From Rostratula benghalensis (lineage: Eukaryota; Chordata; Aves; Charadriiformes; Rostratulidae), in assembly GCA_013399305.1 (NCBI GenBank), contig VXAI01000046.1, forward strand, positions 4,030,731-4,094,730: a DNA stretch of 64,000 nucleotides, in the 5' to 3' direction. The position numbers and the translations under genes were made by a program. Every line of letters begins with the position of its first letter. Within the stretch, counting starts at the first letter, position 1. Under the pieces are notes generated by a model. The model worked only from the letters and a program-made list of their open reading frames with translations. It was not told the origin of the DNA and did no database searches. Positions 47,847 to 64,000 of this stretch are shown piece after piece.

Positions 47847-47865
47847 CCCGCTTAATATAAGCGGG
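47847..47865. other. Short perfect hairpin
   Basis: CCCGCTTA (47847-47854) and TAAGCGGG (47858-47865) are exact inverse complements separated by three bases. No terminator-like or RNA-gene context is evident. Confidence 0.6.
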
Positions 47866-48882
47866 AGTGCGTAAAGGTGAGATTGCATTAATTTAGCCTA
47901 CTGATCAGTTTACCTGAAACACAGTATAAAGTATATAGTATAGTTCCTTATAATTGCATGAGTTTTAAACCATAAAAAATGTTCATTCAAAACCCACATT
48001 GCCTGTTGTTATTTTTTTCTCCATTTTTCACTGTTAAACAATGCAATAGTTTTCTTTTTTCCCATGGTCATCCTAACTTTTTACCTGTACAACAGCTGAC
48101 AGGGTGCTGCAGCTTTTAGGTTATGACAACCCACAGATGTTCTTGCTTTAGAAAACTGGTTCTAGGAATAAAGAACTGCTCCCTAGAATAAGGAAAAAAA
48201 AAAAAGTCATCACAGAAAATAAAACAGCTTAGAAGCATTTTTACTCATTTCTAGTTTGAACAAGACCTGTCCTTAGTACATACAGCTTTTCTGTATTCTT
48301 CACTTAAGACAATATGCTTTTACTCAGCTCCCAAACCAGTACCAATTATCTTGTTTCACCTGAGCAGTAAATAATTAATTGGAGACCTTCAGTTGCCTGG
48401 AGAAAGATGAAAACTAATCCAGCTTTCCAGCCCACTCTCAGCAGGCTGGCTTAAGGAAAGGGCATGGAGTAAAGAATGCAAAGCAGGGGCACACCATTAC
48501 CTCAATTAACTTTAGAACACCCAAAATACTAAGGAAGAAGGTACCAAAAATCCCGTTTATTACCTAATGAGAACAGTAGCTGATACCACAAAAGCGGGAA
48601 ATTTGTACGAGGGCATTCATCAGGCTCTCCCAACATGAATTAATCAATTTCATGGGAGGGAAATTAAGACGGCAACCATAAAATTACACTTTAGCGACCA
48701 AAACCGGTAAAAAATGACAGAAAACACCCGTCCCCCTACAACACCTTTCCTCTTAACAGAGGGGAGGGGGTGACCGCCTGAGCTCCCCTCAGCCGCCCGC
48801 CCCGAGCCCGCCGCTGACCCTGCCCTCAGGCGGAAGCGGCCCCTCCCCCTGCACGTACCGGCGGTGACGCCACGCGCGGGAA

Positions 48883-48895
48883 TTCTAGACCGTTC
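48883..48895 (+). promoter_or_regulatory. Heat-shock element 1 (one mismatch)
   Basis: Reads TTC-TA-GAC-CG-TTC: three alternating 5-base HSF units with one mismatch (GAC for GAA). It ends 51 bases upstream of the TATA box. Confidence 0.7.
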
Positions 48896-48921
48896 CAGGG
48901 CCGTGACGTAGGGCGGCGTCA

Positions 48922-48934
48922 TTCCAGAAGATTC
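48922..48934 (+). promoter_or_regulatory. Heat-shock element 2 (perfect)
   Basis: Reads TTC-CA-GAA-GA-TTC, a perfect three-unit HSF1 binding site, 12 bases upstream of the TATA box. This placement is typical of inducible Hsp genes. Confidence 0.88.
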
Positions 48935-48946
48935 GGCCGGTGCCCG

Positions 48947-48952
48947 TATAAA
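48947..48952 (+). promoter_or_regulatory. TATA box of DNAJA4
   Basis: TATAAA in a GC-rich setting, about 30 bases before the expected transcription start (about 48980) and 176 bases before the ATG. Confidence 0.8.
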
Positions 48953-49122
48953 GACCGCGGAAGAGGCGGGGCGAGGGTGATCGGCGATCGGGCAGCAGCA
49001 GCGGGGAGGCTGCGGTGGTGAGCGCGGCCCGCTGGGCCTCTCGGCGGAGGGGAGGAGGTAGAGGGGGTTAAAGTTCGGTGGCGTAACGCGGTCTAACGCG
49101 GCGTGTCCTTCCGCAGGGCACC

Positions 49123-52100
49123 ATGGTGAAGGAGACGGAGTACTACGATATCTTGCAGGTGAAGCCCAATGCCTCCTCCGAGGAGATCAAGCGCGCCTAC
49201 CGCAAGCTGGCGCTGAAGTACCACCCCGATAAGAACCCTAGTGAGGGCGAGCGGGTATGCGGCGGGCAGGGGCCGGGGTTGGGGCCGCCTGCGGGGAAGC
49301 GGTGGCGCTCCCGGTGGTGGGGTAAGGCCGGGCCTTAAGATGGACGATTGCAGCAGGGTCTGGCCTGGGGCACTGGTTGGGCACGTACGGGCCGCTCTTG
49401 GTGTACAAAGACCGACAAGTGCGGCCTTGGTTATATTTTAAAATTCTGCTTTGCCTGAAGGAGGGACATAATGCCCTTACCCGCAGTATAGTGCTAGTAA
49501 ATGAAGGCTCCCGCTTAAAAGGCTTGTGAGGCTGGTAGGAGGCCTTGGTTCCTCTTTTTGGAGGCTGTTCCTACCTGTCCTTCTCGAGTTGCCAACAAGA
49601 GCCCGTTCTTGTAGAGATGCTGGTTTAAACAGGCAAAACGGAAAGGATTTCTGTTGTCCCGGTGACTATCGTGCTGTGTCAGATGTTGTAAAGGCCAGTG
49701 GTGGATTCAGCTGCTAGCACTGCTGCCAGCTGGGGTTGTATTGGATCCAGTTATGCTCCTGAACAATATGAGTTCTCTCCAGAGAAGTTGCTAATGCGGG
49801 TGCATATGGTAACTATCCAGAGGAAGTCGTTGGGCTGCACATGGGTGGACTGCTCACAACAAAACCCTCGTACACGTTATTAGGAGAGACCTGCTCAACT
49901 CCCCATGTTGCCTAAGAGGCCAAATGAGCACCACAACTGGAGAACTGTTGAAAACTGGAATGGTAGGATTATTTATCTAAAAGCTGCTCACGTCGTACCT
50001 TAATATAAATGTAGAACCTCCATATTTGTGTACCTAGTATGCTAGGTACATAACTTACAAAGTCAGAATTTGTGAACAGATAACAATTTACAAATTTCAA
50101 GCTAGCTAAATAGTAAGAAAGGCAAAGGGAGCCTTTTCTGTGTTTATTTTTGGCCTGCTTTTTTGCTTCCTAGTCATAATGAAATAATTCTTCATTTGGA
50201 AATTCCAGTAGTAGCAAATTTGGTTTATAGCTTGACGTAGTCATCTTAGTAAAAGGAAATCCTTAATAGCTATTTAAAAATATTCTTTTTTTTTTTAAAG
50301 TGGATATTTTGATTTGTACCTAAGTCTTTCTATTTATGATGCATAAGCAACACCAGTGTGTGGTCACTTGAATGTCTTTAGTTCTAGCTGGATGTAGCAG
50401 TTCAGCAGGCATTGAAGGATCCCTGTAGTTCTAGAATGACTAGCACCTCTGGGGCCATGGAGTGTTTTGGGACCTCAAGACTTTAAGAAGAGTATCATAT
50501 CCCTTTCTAAAGGGATTTCTTAGAGGTGTATAATGGTTGCAGCTACCACAATCGCTGGAAGTGTAGTTTGCATATGCTTGTAATCTGGATGAGACTCTGA
50601 ATTAAACCCACTTGTAACATGGGAGGAGGGGGGAGAGGGAGAAAAGGGGTGGGGTTCCTGGACAGAAGTGTACTATTATAGACTATTTCACATATGTTTA
50701 GGGAGTTTTCCTTTGGAAAAAGACAAATGCTACAAGAGAGCTATAGTGGCTCAATTTGAAGATGGGAGTTGCATATGAGAGGGTTACTTTTCCTCTTGGT
50801 CATAGTTGTTCAGAGCTTCTTTTTTCTTTTTAGTTTAAACTCATATCCCAGGCATATGAAGTTCTGTCGGACCCAAAGAAAAGGGACCTCTATGACCAGG
50901 GTGGGGAGCAGGCTATTAAAGAAGGAGGCCTGAGTGGCGGCAGCTTCTCTTCACCCATGGACATCTTTGACATGTTCTTTGGTGGTGGAGGCCGAATGAA
51001 TAGAGAGAGAAGAGGTACACAGTTCTAAACAAGTTCTAGAAACTCTAACCATGCACTTAAGCATAAAATACCTGTGCTATGGTCCTACTGTTCTGCTAAG
51101 TGCATATAGTGTGGATATTACTCGTTTCAACCATAGATCAAGTAAACTATGATTATTTTTTAGCTACTTTAGCATTAAGTTTCTAATAAAGTAGATATTA
51201 TGATGTAGCCATAGTAATCTTTCTGATGAGTTGTGTTTATTTTTTGTTAAAATGGGTGTGGGTAACATGTAGGGGAGGGGGAAGCATTGGTCAGTTAGAG
51301 CAGTTGAATTAGACCTGATTTATTTAAGTTACCTTTTTTTCAGATCTGTGCCTCACTTGCTCATATGCTTTGGGCAACTTGCTTCAAAGGACACCATCAA
51401 CTTAAGTAATGTTAAATCTCATGAAAATATTTGTGAGAAGTTATGTGAAACTGAGTACAGAGTGCTGCCAAAAGCACAGTATGACATTTTTCTATGCCCA
51501 ATGAACTTTATGTTCTGACATAAGTGGTTGCAGCTCAGTGGAAGCTGATGGAACTGCACATGCTTTTAAGGGGGGTGAGCTGTGTTCATAGTTTGGAATG
51601 AACTTTACATTTCTTCAGTGAAGACTGCATGTATGAACAAGTGTAGAAGCCTTGAAATAAATGTCAGTCCTTATAATAGCTGAACCAGAATTAATCTATC
51701 TTTTTTTTTTTTTAAGGGAAAAATGTTGTGCACCAGTTAGGTGTATCTCTTGAAGACTTATATAATGGTGCTACAAGGAAACTGGCACTGCAAAAAAACG
51801 TTATTTGTGGCAAGTGTGAAGGTAAAAAAAAGTAGTAGTTTCAAACGCTTCTTACTCCACAACTTGTTTTTTTTTCTCTTTTGAAAGAACATTGGCAGGG
51901 GGGCTGTGAATAAAGCATGGGGGGTTTTAAATTTTATTATTTTTGCTTATGCAAAGTAAGGCTCTCTTCACACAGTGGTAAAAAGTTACTGTTCCTAATG
52001 GCAGATTTAAACTTGCTGTGTACTACAGTGAAGGGTACCTAAATTAGAAGTATCTTCATCTGGAACTTCAATAAATGGCTGTTTTGTTAAACTTTTTTTT

Positions 52101-54029
52101 TAATTGCTGTGGATAGAAGTCTAACTTGTATTGCACAACTCATTTTGCAGCTATTAAGTAACCATAATTATGGTCTTTGAGGCCTTAATGAGGTCTTGTA
52201 TCTTAGTAGTCTATTAAGTACTTAGCATGCAGATTCTAAAGTATTAATGGAATGTGTAGGTCTTGGAAGTGGGTATGTTGATAGCTCCTTGAAAACCAAG
52301 ATGTATCAGGAGTTTGGGCAAAAGCTAATGAAATAAGCTGTGCATAGAAAACTTGCCTGTCTTTTGCTTACAGAAACTTATAACTTGTGGGGCATGTTTT
52401 GTGATGGAAACTAAGTCCCAGTGACATTGGAAGTACAGTACTGAACTACTCTAAGTTGCCCTAAAGGTGCTCTTGAATGAGTTTCAGCCTGACTGCTCTA
52501 ATTATTTTATTTACTTTTTTTTTTCTGAGACTGAGATCAGATTTAACATTTTTTTTGTCAAAGGTTATGGTGGAAAGAGAGGGGCGGTAGAGAAGTGTCC
52601 TGTGTGTAAAGGAAGAGGAATGCAAGTTATTGTTCAGCAGATTGGACCTGGCATGGTACAACAAATTCAAACTGTGTGTCCAGAATGCAAAGGCCAAGGT
52701 GAAAGGATAAATCCGAAGGACAGGTGTGACAACTGCAATGGCTGTAAGGTTGTAAGAGAGAAAAAGATTATAGAAGTTCATGTTGATAAAGGTAAGAACT
52801 GGATATTTGTCTGGGTCCCTAATTGTAGTTTAGAGCTGTGCACAAAATAAATGAGTTTCTTTTCTCCAGGTATGAAAGATGGTCAGAAGATAGTATTTCA
52901 TGGAGAAGGTGACCAGGAACCTGATCTGGAGCCTGGTGATGTTATAATTGTGCTCGATCAAAAGGATCACAGTGTCTTTCAGAGACGAGGGCATGACTTA
53001 ATCACAAAAATGAGAATTCAACTCTCAGAGGCTTTATGTGGTTTCAGAAAGACCATTGAAACTCTGGATAACAGAGTTCTTGTCATATCCTCTAGGCCAG
53101 GTAAGTCCCAAGTTCTGATGCTACATAAACGGCTTGCCTGTTGCATTGTGCCTGGACTGGGGGTCTTTGGGGAGGTTGGTTTGGGGTTTTTTAACCCGTT
53201 GATGCAACAGACTCAAATGGCCCTTGTGGTCATATAATATACTTGGTTCTTTTGTCATTCTTGTCACTCATAAAAAAAAACTACATGCAGAATCGCAGCT
53301 AATGCTGTCAAATGTTTCTTAATAAACCTCTGCCTCAGTCAGTGGATAGCCAGGAAAATATTCAAGAGGCTAGAAACTTCAGCTCTACTACATAATCTGT
53401 TAATTGAGCCTGAAAGCTCTGCTAACAGAAACTGGATCTCTTACAGTAGAGGAAATGGCCTCAATGGCCTTACTTCTGTATTGCTTGGTTTTGGTACCTT
53501 GCAGCCTTTTCTGTGAGCTGCTTACTGGTCTGTCTCAGGTGCTGCAGGAATGCTGTATAAACCCTGCTTTTCATGCTTATTAAATGCCTGGCACAGCTTA
53601 CTTACAGCTCTTCCCTCTGTGTAGGTGAAGTGATAAAACATGGGGACCTAAAGTGCATCTACAACGAAGGGATGCCTATCTACAAATCTCCCATGGACAA
53701 AGGCAGCTTAATTATACAATTTTTGGTAAGTTGACTGCTGTTCTGTAGCAAAGATAGTCATGATGCCAATGTGGATAACTATTAATTAAAATAAAAATAT
53801 AACATTATAGGTCCAGTTTCCCGAGCACTACTGGCTCCCAAGGGAGAAACTGTGTCTACTGGAGGCTCTGCTTCCTCCCCGAGAAGATGTTATGGTTACA
53901 GATGAGATGGATCAGGTAGACCTTGAAGATTTTGATCCCAATGAGCAAGCCTACCGTAACAGTGGGGGAGAAGCATATGAAGAAGACGATGAGGGTCCAC
54001 GAACAGGAGTACAATGTCAGACATCTTAA
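49123..54029 (+). CDS. DNAJA4: DNAJA4, type I Hsp40 co-chaperone
   Basis: Cytosolic J-protein that stimulates the Hsp70 ATPase and delivers clients. Coding exons: 49123-49254, 50834-51014, 51717-51821, 52564-52791, 52870-53100, 53625-53725 and 53811-54029 (TAA 54027-54029). All junctions are GT/AG and in phase; 1197 bases give 398 residues (human 397). The J domain has HPD at 34-36. A Gly/Phe-rich linker (FFGGGGRM) follows near residue 95. The zinc-binding region 135-201 has four cysteine motifs: [24 protein letters not shown] and CDNCNGCK. The client-binding C-terminal domains end in CQTS, a CaaX farnesylation box (as in DNAJA1). An acidic stretch EEDDEGP precedes it. The start codon has a good Kozak context (CACCATGG). 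The promoter carries heat-shock elements, so heat inducibility is expected. DNAJA1 is the nearest paralogue; sequence and gene order fit DNAJA4. Confidence 0.97.
49255..50833 (+). other. First coding-region intron of DNAJA4
   Basis: A 1.6 kb intron; its first part is still CpG-rich and the rest AT-rich. Open frames at 49241-49883 are products of GC content and carry no recognisable motif. Confidence 0.8.
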
Positions 54030-54860
54030 AAGCACAGTGGAATGGATGCCATCTAAAATGTAAATTTTCACAATGAAAACTGCATGGCTGTAATAGCCAC
54101 TGCTTGTGGGTTTTGTGTTCAGCAAATTGAGTTGCTGCGCTGTCAGTATCACCTTTTTGTAACTAATTTATATTGTGTTCTTGTAGTCTTTATATATAAA
54201 GCAAATGTCACACAGCTGAGAACCAACTGAGTTGGTATACATTTTCCTTTGCTGTGAAGGTTCTCAATTTATTTCACCTATGCTATTTATATAAGACTTT
54301 GGCAATACTGATAGAGGCTAAGTGGAGTGTCTTATGTAAATACTTTCATACTGGAAAATTAATTTCATAGACTAAAACATAGCAGAAATAACTTCTAATA
54401 AATAGAATTCTTCACACTTTATCATGCTTCTTTTGTACTTTCTAAACTATTCTAGAGCTCCCTTTATCTTTTTAAATGTGTTTCTCAAAGCTCAGACTCT
54501 AGTCTCCTACTACTGCATGTTCTCTACATTCAACTTTGTGCTGGCTGCAACACTAGTACCTGTCTTACTTTGTAGTTCAAAAGCATTTTGTGCATGCCCC
54601 TCTTCTGCATAATAACCTTCTTCCTTCTGATCTGCTGTTAGAGTAGCTGCTTAGCTGTGTGGAACCTGAGGGCTAGAAGGTATCCTCCTTTGTACAAGTG
54701 TAGCCCCTGTACTTCTACATCCAGGCACGTACTTGCCAATAAAATCTTGGTCTTTTCAGAAGCTTAAGCTTTGTATTTCAGCCTTCCTTAGAAAGGGTTT
54801 CTACTTGCTTCTGGGAGGTGTGTATTGAGCCTTAACTAATATGAATAAAACTAAAAGCAC
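54030..54860 (+). other. DNAJA4 3' UTR with three poly(A) signals
   Basis: AATAAA occurs at 54397-54402, 54738-54743 and 54844-54849, allowing 3' UTRs of roughly 0.39, 0.73 and 0.84 kb. Beyond this, about 430 bases separate it from the predicted WDR61 poly(A) site on the other strand. No gene is seen in that gap. Confidence 0.6.
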
Positions 54861-55301
54861 ACCTGGTGAGGATACTGCTATTTTATACTATGACAATATA
54901 CCAGAGTTGACGACACTATTAAAGCTTTTTACATTTTACTTGTTTTCTAGCAGAGTATGTATTAAGTCCAAGTTGCAAACAAGTACCACCCTTGAAATGA
55001 AATCATGATGAACGAGCTATGTGACACCCTACAATTGTTGGAACAGGTGTTCAACTTAAGTGACCCTATTGCACTCCCTGTGCCAACAGCAGGATAAGTG
55101 GAGGTTCTCATTTCCCATGCATACAACACCCCTCCTCAGTCCTTCTTCCTTTTCCTAAAATAAGACTTGGTCAATGCTTCCCTGCTCCAGTCTATTTTTG
55201 TTATAAAGGCAGATAACTGAGCAGTTATTTCACCCATGGTGACGTATTTTGGAAAATACACTCTTCCATCAATTAGACAAATGTTACTTGCATCATTAGC
55301 T

Positions 55302-55307
55302 TTTATT
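55302..55307 (-). terminator. WDR61 poly(A) signal
   Basis: TTTATT on the plus strand is AATAAA on the minus strand, 175 bases past the WDR61 stop. It implies a short 3' UTR of about 0.2 kb. Confidence 0.6.
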
Positions 55308-55481
55308 TTAAAAAAGTAAAGCTTTTTCTCATGCTAATCAAATCAAAATTACATATAAACATATCTGATTCTGCAGATCAGCATTATTACAATGCTTTTA
55401 TCATATTAAAAAAAGTACATAGGACAGTAGTATTCCTAAAAACTACTGCAACAGTTAACCAAAGGGTTTCACTCAAGACAT

Positions 55482-62543
<7,062 letters not shown>

Positions 62544-62575
62544 GTCTTTACGGAAGCAGTCTCAACAGGAACGCT
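62544..62575 (-). other. WDR61 5' UTR part of the start-codon exon
   Basis: A strong acceptor (TTTCTCCTTCCAG on the minus strand) places the exon start at 62575, 32 bases before the ATG. An untranslated first exon must therefore lie upstream in the CpG island. Its donor could not be fixed because several GT sites fit. Confidence 0.7.
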
Positions 62576-62834
62576 CTGGAAGGAGAAAACCCATTAGGTT
62601 CGGAAATAAGACTGCCTCAGGAAACACCACTCTGTGAGGCGAAAACCCGGCAGGCACCGGAGCAAGGCCTGAGGGGAAACCCCGCGTTTTTGTCCCCTTT
62701 CTCTCGCACGGCGAGAAACCCCCGCCACGCAAGGGCCCAACATCCCCGCCACCTCCCCTCAGCCCACCGCCGCCTTCGCCCTCCCGCGCGGTACCGCGCC
62801 CAGCCGATCTCCGCCGGCCACCGAGCCCCCTGCC

Positions 62835-62868
62835 CGCCGTCGCAGCCGTCGCCGTCGCAGCCGTCGCC
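62835..62868. repeat. GCCGTC/GCCGTCGCA tandem repeat
   Basis: Repeated GCCGTC and GCA units near the probable WDR61 transcription start or first exon. Copy number may vary between individuals. Confidence 0.7.
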
Positions 62869-62874
62869 CGGTTG

Positions 62875-62882
62875 TGACGTCA
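62875..62882. promoter_or_regulatory. Consensus CRE/ATF site
   Basis: TGACGTCA, the full 8-base palindrome bound by CREB/ATF factors. A second site, TACGTCA, lies at 62930-62936, about 50 bases further upstream relative to WDR61. Confidence 0.7.
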
Positions 62883-63110
62883 CGTACGAGCGAGCCCGCG
62901 ACGCGAGCGCTTTGCCTCGAGGCTCTTACTACGTCACGGCGGGCGGGAAGGCGCCGGCCTCGCGCTCTCTCCCGCCCCCGCGCGGCCAAGGAGTTCAACG
63001 GCCCCCGGCGGCAGCGGCCTCAGCGCCTCAGGTCTGCCCCGGGGCCCGAGGCAGCGGAGTTGATCCCCTCCAATCCTGGCGGTTTTACCCGCTGTCAGCA
63101 ACAGGTTCCG

Positions 63111-64000
63111 CTGTCCAGAAGCCTCTTTTGTCCACGATATAAATAATAGTAGCAGCCTTGGGTGTTGCGATGGCGGTACTGATGTAAACTGTGGAAAACA
63201 TGAGGGACTGAGGGGTGCCTCAGAGTCTCAGCAGCGCTGGAAGGCCCCGACTGAAAATTGGAGCTGGCCGCCTTTTGTCAAAGACGTGGAGGAGGAATGT
63301 CATCCTGCCCGGGGAGACTGAGCACAAAATTAACTTCTTACCCTGGGCAGTTGGGTCATTTTATACGTAGCCAGCTCCCAGGATCCTGGAGTTGCAGTAA
63401 AAGTTGAGCAGTATTGCCCATTTTTCTGACCACAGCGCAGAAGCCTTCTTTAATGTCATTGGAGTGAGAGGAAGTTTTCCTACTAATCGTCTGTTTTGGA
63501 AAAATAAAAAGGTATGGCTTTTTCAGAAGCTGAGTTTTTTTCAAGTTGCTGCCTCTGCTTAAGTTAGAAGTGGAAAAAAATGTCAGAATTAAAGTTCAGG
63601 AGAATAAATTGGATTCCCTGGGTTTAAAATTAAAGACAAAGGATCAGTGACCTTTCACAGCTTTTAATCAGTCTTTATGTGGGTGCAAGGCTCCTTGAGA
63701 TTAATAGAGCTTGTCTGAGTAAGCAAAATAACAACCAAAACAGGAATTCTGAACATGTCTTAACAGTTCTGCAGTCAAGAATGAAAATCTGGGTAAAACT
63801 CTTACATGTAATTACAGAATCCTTAGTTCTCTGATTATTTAGATTTAGCTTTGAGAGGATTTTAAGGCATACTGCTTTAATATATTGAATTTCAGAAATG
63901 CTTGTTTTCTAATTAGTAATGATGCAATGGTAAGTGTTTTCCAAAAGTGAAATGATTCTATATCTATTTTTTAGCAGGATTCTCCTAGGAATGCTTCCAT
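63111..64000. other. Right flank, no gene recognised
   Basis: The sequence becomes AT-rich after 63150. In human the next gene is CRABP1, but I see no CRABP1 exon here. No repeat family was recognised. Confidence 0.7.

Larger units (their letters stand above)
41673..48760. other. Region between ACSBG1 start and DNAJA4 promoter
   Basis: About 7 kb with no supported protein-coding gene. It should hold the ACSBG1 promoter and any untranslated exon; a possible donor (CAAG|GTAATT, minus strand) ends at 42950. Other visible items are a Grainyhead-like palindrome cluster (44214-44267), a 13-G run (45456-45468) and a short perfect hairpin (47847-47865). Confidence 0.6.
48770..49116 (+). promoter_or_regulatory. 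DNAJA4: DNAJA4 promoter, CpG-rich, with first untranslated exon
   Basis: CpG-rich block continuing to about 49330. Upstream of DNAJA4 it carries CRE-like TGACG half sites near 48864 and 48904, two heat-shock elements and a TATA box. An untranslated exon starting near 48977-48985 ends at 49017 with donor GTGAGC. The 99-base intron that follows ends at 49116 (CTTCCGCAG), seven bases upstream of the start codon region GGCACCATGG. Confidence 0.8.
62640..63110 (-). promoter_or_regulatory. CpG-island promoter of WDR61
   Basis: About 470 bases of GC- and CpG-rich sequence with no TATA box on the minus strand, which fits a housekeeping gene. It contains a palindromic CRE at 62875-62882, a second CRE-like site at 62930-62936, and a GCCGTC-based tandem repeat at 62835-62868. 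Open frames of up to 150 codons here follow from GC content and have no domain signature. Confidence 0.75.

Noticed and set aside
48650..48922. Minus-strand open frame of 90 codons overlapping the DNAJA4 promoter
   Set aside because: Arg/Gly/Ala-rich translation of a GC-rich promoter. It has no domain or splice support, and it overlaps the heat-shock elements.
62617..63146. Several overlapping open frames (up to 150 codons) on both strands of the WDR61 CpG island
   Set aside because: GC-rich sequence has few stop codons, and the translations are low-complexity Arg/Pro/Ala. No similarity to any family was recognised.
63111..64000. Possible first exon of CRABP1, the next gene in human order
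   Set aside because: No sequence resembling the CRABP1 N-terminus was seen. The gene probably lies further right.

Overview
The window is animal nuclear DNA, most likely from a bird. It has four intron-containing protein-coding genes, compact introns, two CpG-rich promoters and CR1-type LINE remnants. The gene order IDH3A (+), ACSBG1 (-), DNAJA4 (+), WDR61/SKIC8 (-) matches human 15q25, as far as I recall it. Species assignment is inference: CR1 elements also occur in other sauropsids, but the short introns favour a bird.

Layout. 1-5871: the 3' eight coding exons of IDH3A (mitochondrial NAD-dependent isocitrate dehydrogenase, alpha subunit); the 5' exons lie left of the window. About 5872-8644: 3'-to-3' region between IDH3A and ACSBG1. 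8645-41659: the whole ACSBG1 coding region on the minus strand. I could build it as 15 phase-consistent exons giving 727 residues, including three small, poorly conserved N-terminal exons spread over 18 kb. Its large 5' introns hold a degenerate CR1 of about 1.7 kb, a small tandem repeat and simple repeats. About 41.7-48.7 kb: upstream sequence with no protein-coding gene that I can support. 48.77-54.9 kb: DNAJA4, complete (398 residues), with a TATA box, a perfect three-unit heat-shock element and a second near-perfect one just upstream. 55.3-62.6 kb: WDR61/SKIC8, complete on the minus strand (305 residues, ten coding exons), from a CpG island with a consensus CRE. 63.1-64.0 kb: flank with no recognisable gene.

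Functionally the genes are unrelated neighbours: a TCA-cycle enzyme subunit, an acyl-CoA synthetase, a farnesylated Hsp40 co-chaperone, and a WD40 protein shared by the SKI and PAF1 complexes. They form two convergent (tail-to-tail) pairs. The ACSBG1/DNAJA4 pair is head-to-head but well separated. I found no new multi-gene system. The items most worth checking are the heat-shock promoter of DNAJA4, the ACSBG1 N-terminal exon structure with two in-frame NAGNAG acceptors, and a cluster of Grainyhead-like palindromes upstream of ACSBG1.

All exon boundaries were set by reading GT/AG sites, checking phase across each junction and comparing with remembered vertebrate orthologues. No alignment or database search was run.
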